A stretch of DNA of 5,080 bases, taken from assembly GCA_003520365.1 (NCBI GenBank), contig DOUW01000367.1:1-5080 (forward strand), read 5' to 3'. Below, in pieces: positions 1 to 5,080 of the stretch. How positions within the stretch are numbered: the first letter of the stretch is position 1; every line of letters starts with the position of its first letter. Made by a program: the position numbers and the translations under genes. Origin of the DNA: Massilia sp. (GTDB lineage: Bacteria; Pseudomonadota; Gammaproteobacteria; Burkholderiales; Burkholderiaceae_D). Below the pieces are notes generated by a model that searched no databases, was not told where the DNA came from, and saw only the letters and a list, made by a program, of their open reading frames with translations.

Positions 1-167
1 GCCGCCTGCACATCGCCGCCGGCACGCTGCGCACCCCCCGCGGCACGCTGGCCGGCTGGATCGCCGATCCGCAGGCGATCAAGCCGGGCGCGCGCATGCC
101 GGCCGCCGCCGATCTCGACGGCGAGACCCTGCATGCGCTCGCCGCCTATCTCGAGCAGTTGAAATGA
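1..167 (+). CDS. coxB: Cytochrome c oxidase subunit II, C-terminal cytochrome c domain (partial, 5' end outside window)
   Basis: Only the last 54 codons are present, reading from base 3 to a TGA at 165-167. The visible part matches the end of a class I cytochrome c domain of the kind fused to subunit II in caa3-type oxidases: an RLHIAAGTL segment, then LAGWIADPQAIKPGARMP, then an amphipathic C-terminal helix ending in EQLK. The methionine of ARMP (codon at 96-98) is the expected sixth ligand of heme c. The CXXCH heme site and the CuA domain would lie upstream, outside the window. The protein would sit on the periplasmic face and pass electrons to CuA and then to subunit I. The stop codon overlaps the start of the next gene (ATGA), which indicates translational coupling within one operon. 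The family call is confident from the motif and the neighbour. A free-standing cytochrome c is the less likely alternative. Confidence 0.85.
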   Translation, partial: RLHIAAGTLRTPRGTLAGWIADPQAIKPGARMPAAADLDGETLHALAAYLEQLK

Positions 168-2686
168 CCGATACCCAGACCAGTTCGCCCGACGCATTGC
201 CAAGCTCATTGCCCCGTCCGGCGCAGGAATTCCCGCGGCTGGAAAAAGCCTGGGTCACGCCCAAGGGTTGGCGCTTCATCACCACCGTCAACAACACCAA
301 CATCGGCCTGTTCTACATCGGCACCGCCCTGCTGTTCTTCCTGCTGGCCGGCGTGCTGGGCCTGTTGATGCGGGCCCAGCTCGCGGTGCCGGACAACGCG
401 CTGCTCTCGCCCTCGACCTACAACCAGGTCTTCACGATGCACGGCAGTGTGATGATGTTCCTGTTCGCGATCCCGATCGTCGAGGCGCTGGCGGTCTACC
501 TGCTGCCCAACATGCTCGGTGCGCGCGACCTGCCCTTCCCGCGCCTGTCCGCCTACGCCTTCTGGGCCTACGCGATCGGCGGCCTGGCCTTCTTCTGCAC
601 CCTGTTCGTCGGCCTGGCGCCGGACGGCGGCTGGTTCATGTACCCGCCGCTCACCAGCAAGGAGTATTCGCCCGGCCTGAACGCCGACTTCTGGCTGCTC
701 GGGATCGGCTTCATCGAGATCTCGGCGATCGCCGGCGCGATCGAGCTGATCGTCGGCATCCTGTTCACGCGTGCGCCGGGCATGTCGCTGTCGCGCATGC
801 CGGTGTATGCCTGGGCCATGCTGGTGGTCGGCATCATGATCGTGTTCGCCTTCCCGGCCGTGATTGCCGGCACCGCGCTGCTGGAAATGGAACGCGCCTT
901 CGACTGGCCCTTCTTCAACGCCGAGCGCGGCGGCGACCCGATCCTGTGGCAGCACGTGTTCTGGTTCTTCGGCCACCCCGAGGTCTACATCATCTTCCTG
1001 CCGGCGGCCGGCATGGTCTCGACCATGATCCCGACCATTGCCGGCAGCCCGCTGGTGGGCCGGCGCGCCATCATCGTGGCGCTGGTGGCGGTCTGCTTCT
1101 TCAGCTTCGCGCTGTGGGCGCACCACATGTTCACCGCCGGCCTGGGGATCATGACGATGAGCTTCGTGTCGGCGGCCAGCATGGCGGTCGCGGTGCCGAC
1201 CGCGATCCAGGTGTTCGCCTGGATCGCCACGCTCTGGCGCGGCAAGGTCGCCATGACGGCGCCGGCGCTGTTCCTGGCCGGCTTCATGTTCATCTTCGTG
1301 CTCGGCGGCCTGACCGGCGTGATGGTGGCCCTGCTGCCCTTCGACTGGCAGGTGCACGACACCTATTTCATCGTCGCCCACTTCCACTACGTGCTGATCG
1401 GCGGCATGGTGTTCCCGGTGTTCGCCGGCATGTATTACTGGATCCCGCTGGTCAAGGGCCAGCGCATGTCCGAGCGCGTCGCGCGCTGGGCCTTCTGGCT
1501 GATGTTCGGCGGCTTCAACCTCGCCTTCTTCCCGATGCACATCAGCGGCCTGTTCGGCATGCCGCGCCGGGTCTACACCTATCCGGCCGAGATGGAATGG
1601 GGCACGCTGAACATGCTCTCCACGGTCGGCGCCTTCGTCTTCGCGGCCGGGGTGCTGGTGTTCGCCGTCGACCTGGTGCGCAGCCAGCGCCGCCCGTCGC
1701 GCGATCCGGGCAATCCGTGGAACGCCTCGACGCTCGAATGGCTGCCTTCCGGCGACTACGCCACGCGCAGCATTCCGCACGTTCACTCGGCCGACCCACT
1801 CTGGGACCAGCCGAACCTGGCGAAGGAAGTCGAGGCCGGCCAGCACTACCTGCCCGGCAGCGCCAGCGGCCTGCGCGAGACGATCGCGACCAGCCCGATC
1901 GCGGCGCGCCCGACCTACCTGATGATCCTGCCCGCCGACAGCTGGCTGCCCCTGATCGCCGCCGCCGGCACCGCCGGTTTCTTCCTGCTGATGACAGTGA
2001 AGCTGATGTGGTTGGCCTGGGCCTGCGGCATCACGGCGGTCGGCGCCGTCATCGCCTGGCTGTGGCAATCGGACCGCAAGCCGCCGATCGTCGAGGCACG
2101 GGTGTCGGACAAGCTGGTGCTGCCGGTGGGCGCGAAGGGCGTGCGTTCGCACTCGTGGTGGGGAACGCTCATCATGCTGGTGGTCGACGCCATCATCTTC
2201 GCGTCGCTGGCCTTTGCCTACATCCACATCTCGATGCGCCTGGTGGTGTGCCCGCCACCCACGGCCGGGCTGCCCGATCCGATCTGGCAGATGCTGTCGA
2301 GCGCCCTGCTGCTCACCGGCTCGGCGTTGATGTTCTGGGCCACTCGTTCGGTCGGCAAGCGGCGCCTGCCCTGGCTGGCGCTGGCGGCCACCGCCTGCGT
2401 GGTGCTGGCCTTCCTGGCCGACTTCCACGGTTATCAACTCGCCGGCCTGGCGCCGCGCCGGCTGGCCTGGAGCGCGACCATCGCGGCGATGCTGACCTAC
2501 CAGGGCCTGCACGTGGTGCTGCTGGCGATCGTCGGCCTGTACCTGGCCGCGCGCGGCTGGAGCGGACGCCTCACCGCGCACAGCCGCGCCACCCTCGACA
2601 ACTCGGCACTGATCTGGCACTACGCCACGCTGCAGGGCATCGCCGCGGCGCTGATCGTGCACATCGTGCCCCTGCTGATGGATTGA
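164..2686 (+). CDS. ctaD: Cytochrome c oxidase subunit I/III fusion protein (heme-copper oxidase, A1-like)
   Basis: This 840-residue integral membrane protein reduces O2 to water at a heme a3-CuB centre. Residues about 30-505 are subunit I with twelve predicted helices. Visible ligands are H93 and H408 (low-spin heme), H406 (heme a3), and H271, H320 and H321 (CuB). Y275 is the tyrosine that cross-links to H271, and E273 in GHPEVY marks the A1 type. D122 is the D-channel entry, H398/D399 match the magnesium-site pair, and R468/R469 match the heme-propionate arginines. A charged linker (about 506-585) leads to a subunit III-like region (about 586-840) with about seven helices. Separate subunit I is usually about 520-560 residues, so this is a natural fusion, as known in other caa3-type oxidases. 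The ATG overlaps the subunit II stop. The Shine-Dalgarno is weak, so translation is probably coupled. Oddities: Q349 replaces the K-channel lysine, and the D-channel asparagines are V111, S129 and E194. The enzyme class is certain; which cytochrome or other donor it uses is not. Confidence 0.96.
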   Translation: MTDTQTSSPDALPSSLPRPAQEFPRLEKAWVTPKGWRFITTVNNTNIGLFYIGTALLFFLLAGVLGLLMRAQLAVPDNALLSPSTYNQVFTMHGSVMMFLFAIPIVEALAVYLLPNMLGARDLPFPRLSAYAFWAYAIGGLAFFCTLFVGLAPDGGWFMYPPLTSKEYSPGLNADFWLLGIGFIEISAIAGAIELIVGILFTRAPGMSLSRMPVYAWAMLVVGIMIVFAFPAVIAGTALLEMERAFDWPFFNAERGGDPILWQHVFWFFGHPEVYIIFLPAAGMVSTMIPTIAGSPLVGRRAIIVALVAVCFFSFALWAHHMFTAGLGIMTMSFVSAASMAVAVPTAIQVFAWIATLWRGKVAMTAPALFLAGFMFIFVLGGLTGVMVALLPFDWQVHDTYFIVAHFHYVLIGGMVFPVFAGMYYWIPLVKGQRMSERVARWAFWLMFGGFNLAFFPMHISGLFGMPRRVYTYPAEMEWGTLNMLSTVGAFVFAAGVLVFAVDLVRSQRRPSRDPGNPWNASTLEWLPSGDYATRSIPHVHSADPLWDQPNLAKEVEAGQHYLPGSASGLRETIATSPIAARPTYLMILPADSWLPLIAAAGTAGFFLLMTVKLMWLAWACGITAVGAVIAWLWQSDRKPPIVEARVSDKLVLPVGAKGVRSHSWWGTLIMLVVDAIIFASLAFAYIHISMRLVVCPPPTAGLPDPIWQMLSSALLLTGSALMFWATRSVGKRRLPWLALAATACVVLAFLADFHGYQLAGLAPRRLAWSATIAAMLTYQGLHVVLLAIVGLYLAARGWSGRLTAHSRATLDNSALIWHYATLQGIAAALIVHIVPLLMD

Positions 2687-2688
2687 CG

Positions 2689-3021
2689 ATGCGCGAACAC
2701 TTCCTACGCAAGCTGTTGCGCGGCACCCTGCCGCTGATGGTCTGGGCGGCGCACTTCGCCGCCTGCTACGTGTTCGTCGCCGCCCAGTGCAGCCCGGCGG
2801 GCTACGTGCCGGGCTATCCGCAGCGCCTGCCGCTGGCATTGATCACGGCGGCGGCGCTGGCGGCCTGCGCCCTGCTCGGGTGGAAGTGGAAGAACACCCT
2901 GCGCCACGCCGACGAGCGCACCGCGCTGCTCCACTGGGCGGCGGGCGGGACGGCGGTGCTCGCCTTTATCGGGATTTTATGGACGTCGGTGCCGATGTGG
3001 TTCATCCAGGGGTGCCGATAA
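2689..3021 (+). CDS. Small three-helix membrane protein of the oxidase operon, function unknown
   Basis: This is a 110-residue protein starting at an ATG 2 nt after the ctaD stop and ending with TAA at 3019-3021. It has a basic N-terminus (MREHFLRKLLR) and three hydrophobic segments at about residues 13-32, 47-65 and 82-105. A conserved-looking PLMVWAAHF stretch lies in the first helix. Cysteines occur at 26, 34, 60 and 109. No heme c site, CXXC pair or known catalytic motif is visible. A short charged loop (KWKNTLRHADER) separates helices two and three. I recall unnamed proteins with a P-L-x-V/I-W-A-x-H-F first helix next to oxidase genes, but no function is attached to them. The tight spacing implies co-translation with ctaD, so an accessory subunit or assembly factor is a reasonable inference. 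It lacks a strong Shine-Dalgarno of its own (GGA at 2680-2682 at best). The gene is well supported; its role is not. Confidence 0.82.
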   Translation: MREHFLRKLLRGTLPLMVWAAHFAACYVFVAAQCSPAGYVPGYPQRLPLALITAAALAACALLGWKWKNTLRHADERTALLHWAAGGTAVLAFIGILWTSVPMWFIQGCR

Positions 3022-3046
3022 CAAGCGTGTATTGTTGGCTGCAACC

Positions 3047-3075
3047 GTAGGGTGGGCACGCCGTGCCCACGCGGA
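3047..3075 (+). repeat. REP-like palindromic repeat, left copy
   Basis: The unit begins GTAGGGTGGGCAC and ends CCCACGCGGA. An 8-bp perfect stem (GTGGGCAC at 3052-3059, GTGCCCAC at 3063-3070) encloses a 3-nt GCC loop. The asymmetric flanks (GTAGG before, GCGGA after) give it direction. Palindromes beginning GTAGGGTGGGCAC are, from memory, dispersed intergenic repeats in several proteobacterial genomes. It lies 25 bp past the last oxidase-operon gene. The hairpin has no following T-run, so it is not a typical intrinsic terminator. Confidence 0.8.
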
Positions 3076-3132
3076 CGCTGGCGCAGTGTTGTCGGTGTTC
3101 CAGCCGAAGCACACGTACCGTTGCAGACGGTG

Positions 3133-3148
3133 TCGAATGGTCATTCGA
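3133..3148. repeat. Short inverted repeat TCGAATG/CATTCGA inside the intergenic element
   Basis: Two perfect 7-bp arms are separated by only 2 nt (GT), giving a near-perfect palindrome. TTCGA recurs at 3144-3148, 3163-3167 and 3198-3202, so this is part of a wider pattern of related words in the element's interior. It could be a protein-binding dyad or just structural sequence of the element. No function is assigned. Confidence 0.5.
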
Positions 3149-3205
3149 TAGCGCCAACAATGTTCGATTAGCGCGGCAAGCAATGCGGCCAACACTATTC
3201 GACCA

Positions 3206-3234
3206 TCCGCGTGGGCACGGGGTGCCCACCCTAC
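3206..3234 (-). repeat. REP-like palindromic repeat, right copy (inverted)
   Basis: Read on the minus strand this copy matches the left copy at 28 of 29 positions. The single difference is in the hairpin loop (GCC in the left copy, CCC here). The stem is GTGGGCAC at 3211-3218 with GTGCCCAC at 3222-3229. The unit ends 2 bp short of the stop codon of the minus-strand dehydrogenase gene, so it will lie at the very start of that mRNA's 3' untranslated region. Confidence 0.8.
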
Positions 3235-3236
3235 AT

Positions 3237-4562
3237 TTATCTGGCCGCGGGCCGCACGCGCCACACTACGTTGCCGACGTCGTCGGCCACCAGCAAGGCG
3301 CCCCGCTTGTCGATCGCCACGCCCACCGGACGCCCCATCGCATTCCCGTCCCCATCGACGAAACCACGCAGGACCTCGACCGGCATGCCGCTCGGCTTGC
3401 CGTTTTCGAAAGGCACGTAGACCACGTTATAGCCCGACAGCGGCTTGCGGTTCCACGAGCCGTGCTGGCCGATGAAGGCGCCGCTGGCGTAGGCCGGGCC
3501 CAGCCGGGCGCCCTCGGCAAAGGCGAGGCCGAGCGCGGCGACGTGGGCGCCGAGCGCGTAGTCGGGCGCGATCGCCTTTGCCACCATCTCCGGACGCTGC
3601 GGCCTGGCGCGCTCGTCGACATGCTGGCCGTAGTAGCTGTACGGCCAGCCGTAGAAAGCCCCGTCCTGCACCGAGGTGAGATAGTCGGGCACCAGGTCAC
3701 TGCCGATCTCGTCGCGCTCGTTCACGACCGTCCACAGTGCGCCGGTTTGGGGTTCCCAGGCCATACCGTTCGGGTTGCGCAGGCCGGAAGCGAACAGGCG
3801 CGTGCCGCCGGTCTTGACGTCGACCTCGAGGATGGCGGCGCGGTTGACCTCGTTCTTCATGCCGTTCTCGCCGACGTTGCTGTTCGAGCCGACGCTCGCG
3901 TACAGCTTGCTGCCGTCGCGGCTGGCGAGGATGTTCTTGGTCCAGTGGTGGTTCAGCCCGGCCGGCAGCGGCGCCAGCTGCTGCGGGGCGGCGGCGATGG
4001 CGGTCGCGCCTTCCCTGTAGGGCACGCGCACGATGGCGTCGGCGTTGGCGATGTAGAGCGTGTCGCCCACCAGCGCCATGCCGAAGGGCGAATGCAGGCC
4101 TTGCAGGAAGACGCTGCGGGTTTCGGCCACGCCGTCGCCATCGGCATCGCGCAGCAGGGTGATGCGGTCGGCGCTCGGCACGCCCGCCCCCGCTTTGGCC
4201 ATTACCTTGCCCATCACCCAGGTACGCAGGCCGGCCTTTTTCGTTTCCGGCGTTTGCGGCTTGTTCGATTCCGCCACCAGCACGTCGCCGTTGGGCAGCA
4301 CGTAGAGCCAGCGCGGATGGTCCAGGCCGGTGGCCATGGCGTTCACCTCCAGTCCCGGCGCCGCCTGCGGCTTGCCGCCTTGCGGCCAGCCCTTGGCCGG
4401 CGCGATGTCGACGGTCGGGATCAGGGTTTTCCGGGGCGCCGGCAGTTGCGGGGAAGGACCGACGTCGGCATTGACCGGCAAGGTGGAACGGTCGCCGCAG
4501 CCGGCGAGCGTGACCAGCGCGGAAGCGGCGGCGGCGAGGATGGCAAGGGCTGGGCGGCGCAT
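3237..4562 (-). CDS. PQQ-dependent sugar dehydrogenase, sorbosone dehydrogenase-like lipoprotein
   Basis: This is a 441-residue complete protein. The N-terminus is a lipoprotein signal peptide: MRR, a hydrophobic alanine/leucine run, and the lipobox LAGC with C22 as the predicted lipidated cysteine. The mature protein is therefore probably periplasmic and membrane-anchored. From about residue 70 it has the repeating pattern of a soluble-glucose-dehydrogenase-type six-bladed propeller: [17 protein letters not shown] (82-98), a calcium-loop-like DADGDG (139-144), NHHW (204-207, H205 or H206 a likely counterpart of the catalytic histidine), [10 protein letters not shown] (260-269, matching the PQQ-contact Arg-Asn motif), [15 protein letters not shown] (281-295), HGSWNR (367-372) and [19 protein letters not shown] (410-428). 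The family oxidises sugars or related alcohols and aldehydes using PQQ; the substrate here cannot be told. The start is fixed by an AGGAG 6 nt upstream of the ATG and by the signal peptide. The gene is convergent with the oxidase operon and lies downstream of an MFS transporter gene on the same strand. Confidence 0.9.
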   Translation of the reverse strand: MRRPALAILAAAASALVTLAGCGDRSTLPVNADVGPSPQLPAPRKTLIPTVDIAPAKGWPQGGKPQAAPGLEVNAMATGLDHPRWLYVLPNGDVLVAESNKPQTPETKKAGLRTWVMGKVMAKAGAGVPSADRITLLRDADGDGVAETRSVFLQGLHSPFGMALVGDTLYIANADAIVRVPYREGATAIAAAPQQLAPLPAGLNHHWTKNILASRDGSKLYASVGSNSNVGENGMKNEVNRAAILEVDVKTGGTRLFASGLRNPNGMAWEPQTGALWTVVNERDEIGSDLVPDYLTSVQDGAFYGWPYSYYGQHVDERARPQRPEMVAKAIAPDYALGAHVAALGLAFAEGARLGPAYASGAFIGQHGSWNRKPLSGYNVVYVPFENGKPSGMPVEVLRGFVDGDGNAMGRPVGVAIDKRGALLVADDVGNVVWRVRPAAR

Positions 4563-4568
4563 GGGTTT

Positions 4569-4573
4569 CTCCT
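4569..4573 (-). promoter_or_regulatory. Ribosome-binding site of the PQQ dehydrogenase gene
   Basis: The minus strand reads AGGAG followed by 6 nt and ATG, a good Shine-Dalgarno that fixes the start at 4562. Most of it, and all the spacer, falls inside the 3' arm of the leader dyad. Confidence 0.8.
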
Positions 4574-4598
4574 GGATCGGACGGAACGGCCGTGGCCG

Positions 4599-4604
4599 AT
4601 TCTA
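4599..4604 (-). promoter_or_regulatory. Candidate -10 element (TAGAAT) for the PQQ dehydrogenase gene
   Basis: The minus strand reads TAGAAT, close to the sigma-70 TATAAT, 36 nt before the ATG and inside the loop of the leader dyad. It would start transcription near 4592, giving a leader of about 30 nt that lacks the 5' arm of the dyad. No convincing -35 lies 16-18 nt upstream, so the promoter is tentative. Confidence 0.3.
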
Positions 4605-4669
4605 GCGAAAACGACAATACCGTTCCGCTCGATACCAAAGAGAAACCCGTCTCGGCTGACGCTGCGCGC

Positions 4670-5080
4670 TCACGCCGGCTCACCTGCCTCCTCGACCGCG
4701 TCCTCAGCCGCCAGCGCGGCCGGCGCGCCCCGTGTGGCATGCCAGCGCCGCAGGTGCGCCAGCAGGCCCGGCAACTGCAGCAGCACCAGGGCGCCGAAGG
4801 CGACGCGGTAGGCCAGCGCCGGGTAGTGGCCGGCCGCGTCCGGCGCCCACAGCCCGATCAGGAGGCCAAAGCCGGCCTGCACCAGGAAGGCGCCCACGAA
4901 GATCAGGAGGTTCAGGCAGGTGGCCGCGCGCCCGGTCAGTTCGCGCGGCATGCTCTGGGCGACGATCGCGTACTCGATGCCGGTGATCGTGCCCACCAGC
5001 GTGAACAGCACCGACAGCAGCTGGTAGCTCGGGGCATAGCCGACCACGAAGGCTGCCTGCACCAGCACGAACAACGCGAT
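4670..5080 (-). CDS. MFS transporter, C-terminal part (partial, 5' end outside window)
   Basis: The frame is open from the right edge to a TGA at 4670-4672, giving the last 136 residues. The fragment starts inside a hydrophobic helix (IALFVLVQAAFVVGYA). A helix around LLSVLFTLVGTITGIEYAIVA follows, then the cytoplasmic-type loop QSMPRELTGRA, a helix LNLLIFVGAFLVQAGFGLLIG, and a last helix around AYRVAFGALVLLQLPGLL. A hydrophilic Ala/Glu-rich tail ends in EEAGEPA. This pattern fits helices 9 or 10 to 12 of a 12-helix major facilitator, with PRELTGRA resembling the conserved loop between helices 10 and 11. Such proteins move small solutes across the inner membrane by ion coupling; the substrate cannot be inferred from this part. 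The frame continues past the edge, so the in-frame TTG at 5072-5074 is not taken as a start. It lies 107 bp upstream of the dehydrogenase gene on the same strand. Confidence 0.82.
   Translation of the reverse strand: MALFVLVQAAFVVGYAPSYQLLSVLFTLVGTITGIEYAIVAQSMPRELTGRAATCLNLLIFVGAFLVQAGFGLLIGLWAPDAAGHYPALAYRVAFGALVLLQLPGLLAHLRRWHATRGAPAALAAEDAVEEAGEPA

Larger units (their letters stand above)
3047..3234. mobile_element. 188-bp element bounded by 29-bp inverted palindromic repeats (REP doublet / small non-autonomous element)
   Basis: The segment fills most of the 215-bp gap between two convergent genes. Its ends are inverted copies of one 29-bp unit that match at 28 positions, and each copy is itself a hairpin. 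The interior holds further inverted repeats (ACCGT/ACGGT at 3117-3131, TCGAATG/CATTCGA at 3133-3148). It also holds an imperfect direct repeat: CCAACA followed by TTCGA, at 3154-3167 and again at 3189-3202. There is no room for a transposase and no obvious target-site duplication (left flank CAACC, right flank ATTTA). REP units moved by REP-associated tyrosine transposases typically sit between genes like this and leave no duplication. A MITE-like element or a chance pair of REPs are alternatives. The paired structure is seen; mobility is inferred. Confidence 0.5.
4563..4648 (-). promoter_or_regulatory. Long imperfect dyad in the dehydrogenase leader, overlapping its ribosome-binding site
   Basis: The arms are 4563-4589 and 4620-4648, around a 30-nt centre. 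The pairing blocks are GGGTTTCTC/GAGAAACCC (9 bp, outermost), TGG/CCA, ATCG/CGAT and CGGAACGG/CCGTTCCG (8 bp, innermost). That makes 24 Watson-Crick pairs over arms of 27 and 29 nt, with two small bulges and an A-C mismatch. On the minus-strand transcript the 3' arm ends directly before the ATG and contains the AGGAG, so a transcript carrying both arms would bury the ribosome-binding site. The structure begins 21 nt after the stop of the upstream MFS gene. It could also act as a processing or attenuating hairpin, but there is no T-run after it. The dyad is seen; a regulatory role is inferred. Confidence 0.6.

Noticed and set aside
268..2688. Long plus-strand open frame upstream of, and in frame with, the small membrane protein gene
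   Set aside because: It lies wholly inside the oxidase gene in another frame and encodes low-complexity Arg/Ala/His sequence. Only the part from the ATG at 2689 looks like a real protein.
206..2839. 877-residue minus-strand open frame opposite the oxidase gene
   Set aside because: It is antisense to a gene with every oxidase ligand in place. The translation is rich in Arg/His/Gln/Gly with no domain pattern, which is typical of a shadow in GC-rich DNA.
3047..3240. Bidirectional intrinsic terminator between the convergent genes
   Set aside because: The hairpins are suitable but neither is followed by a T-run on the relevant strand. Only a weak ATTTAT follows the right hairpin on the plus strand, so termination is not claimed.
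4619..4628. -35 element or GGAAC-type ECF sigma site upstream of TAGAAT
   Set aside because: Hexamers at 16-18 nt spacing (such as CGGAAC) do not resemble TTGACA, and the ECF-like reading lacks a matching -10. The GGAAC is explained by the dyad arm.
3063..4811. 582-residue plus-strand open frame
   Set aside because: It is antisense to the PQQ dehydrogenase and runs across the repeat element and the start of the MFS region. It has no recognisable domains or supporting ribosome-binding site.
5072..5074. TTG as the start of a 134-residue minus-strand protein
   Set aside because: The frame stays open to the window edge and the fragment begins in the middle of a transporter helix, so this is the tail of a longer gene.
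1..5080. A novel multi-gene system such as a defence island or biosynthetic cluster
   Set aside because: All genes but one fit known respiratory, dehydrogenase or transporter families. No defence, toxin-antitoxin, CRISPR or phage-like genes are visible.

Overview
The window is GC-rich, gene-dense DNA, probably from a betaproteobacterium. The gene content and the GTAGGGTGGGCAC-type palindromes resemble the Oxalobacteraceae (Massilia/Duganella group). That placement is recognition from memory, not a database result.

The left part (1-3021, + strand) is the end of a terminal oxidase operon. It holds the C-terminal cytochrome c domain of cytochrome c oxidase subunit II, then an 840-residue protein fusing oxidase subunits I and III, then a 110-residue three-helix membrane protein. 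The first two genes overlap by ATGA and the third starts 2 nt after the second stops, so the three are probably transcribed and translated together. Together they would build a caa3-like heme-copper oxidase that takes electrons through a cytochrome c domain on subunit II. All heme and copper ligands of subunit I are intact. The K-channel lysine is glutamine, and the three classical D-channel asparagines are substituted.

The middle (3022-3236) is a 215-bp gap between convergent genes. It contains a 188-bp element bounded by two 29-bp inverted copies (28/29 identical) of a palindromic repeat. It looks like a REP doublet or small non-autonomous element, and its right edge lies 2 bp from the stop codon of the next gene.

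The right part (3237-5080, - strand) carries a lipoprotein-type PQQ-dependent sugar (sorbosone-like) dehydrogenase and, upstream of it, the C-terminal end of an MFS transporter that runs off the window. The 107 bp between them contain a long imperfect dyad. In RNA, its downstream arm is the ribosome-binding site of the dehydrogenase gene, which makes it a good candidate for a translational control hairpin.

No RNA genes, CRISPR arrays, transposase genes or clear intrinsic terminators with T-tracts were seen.
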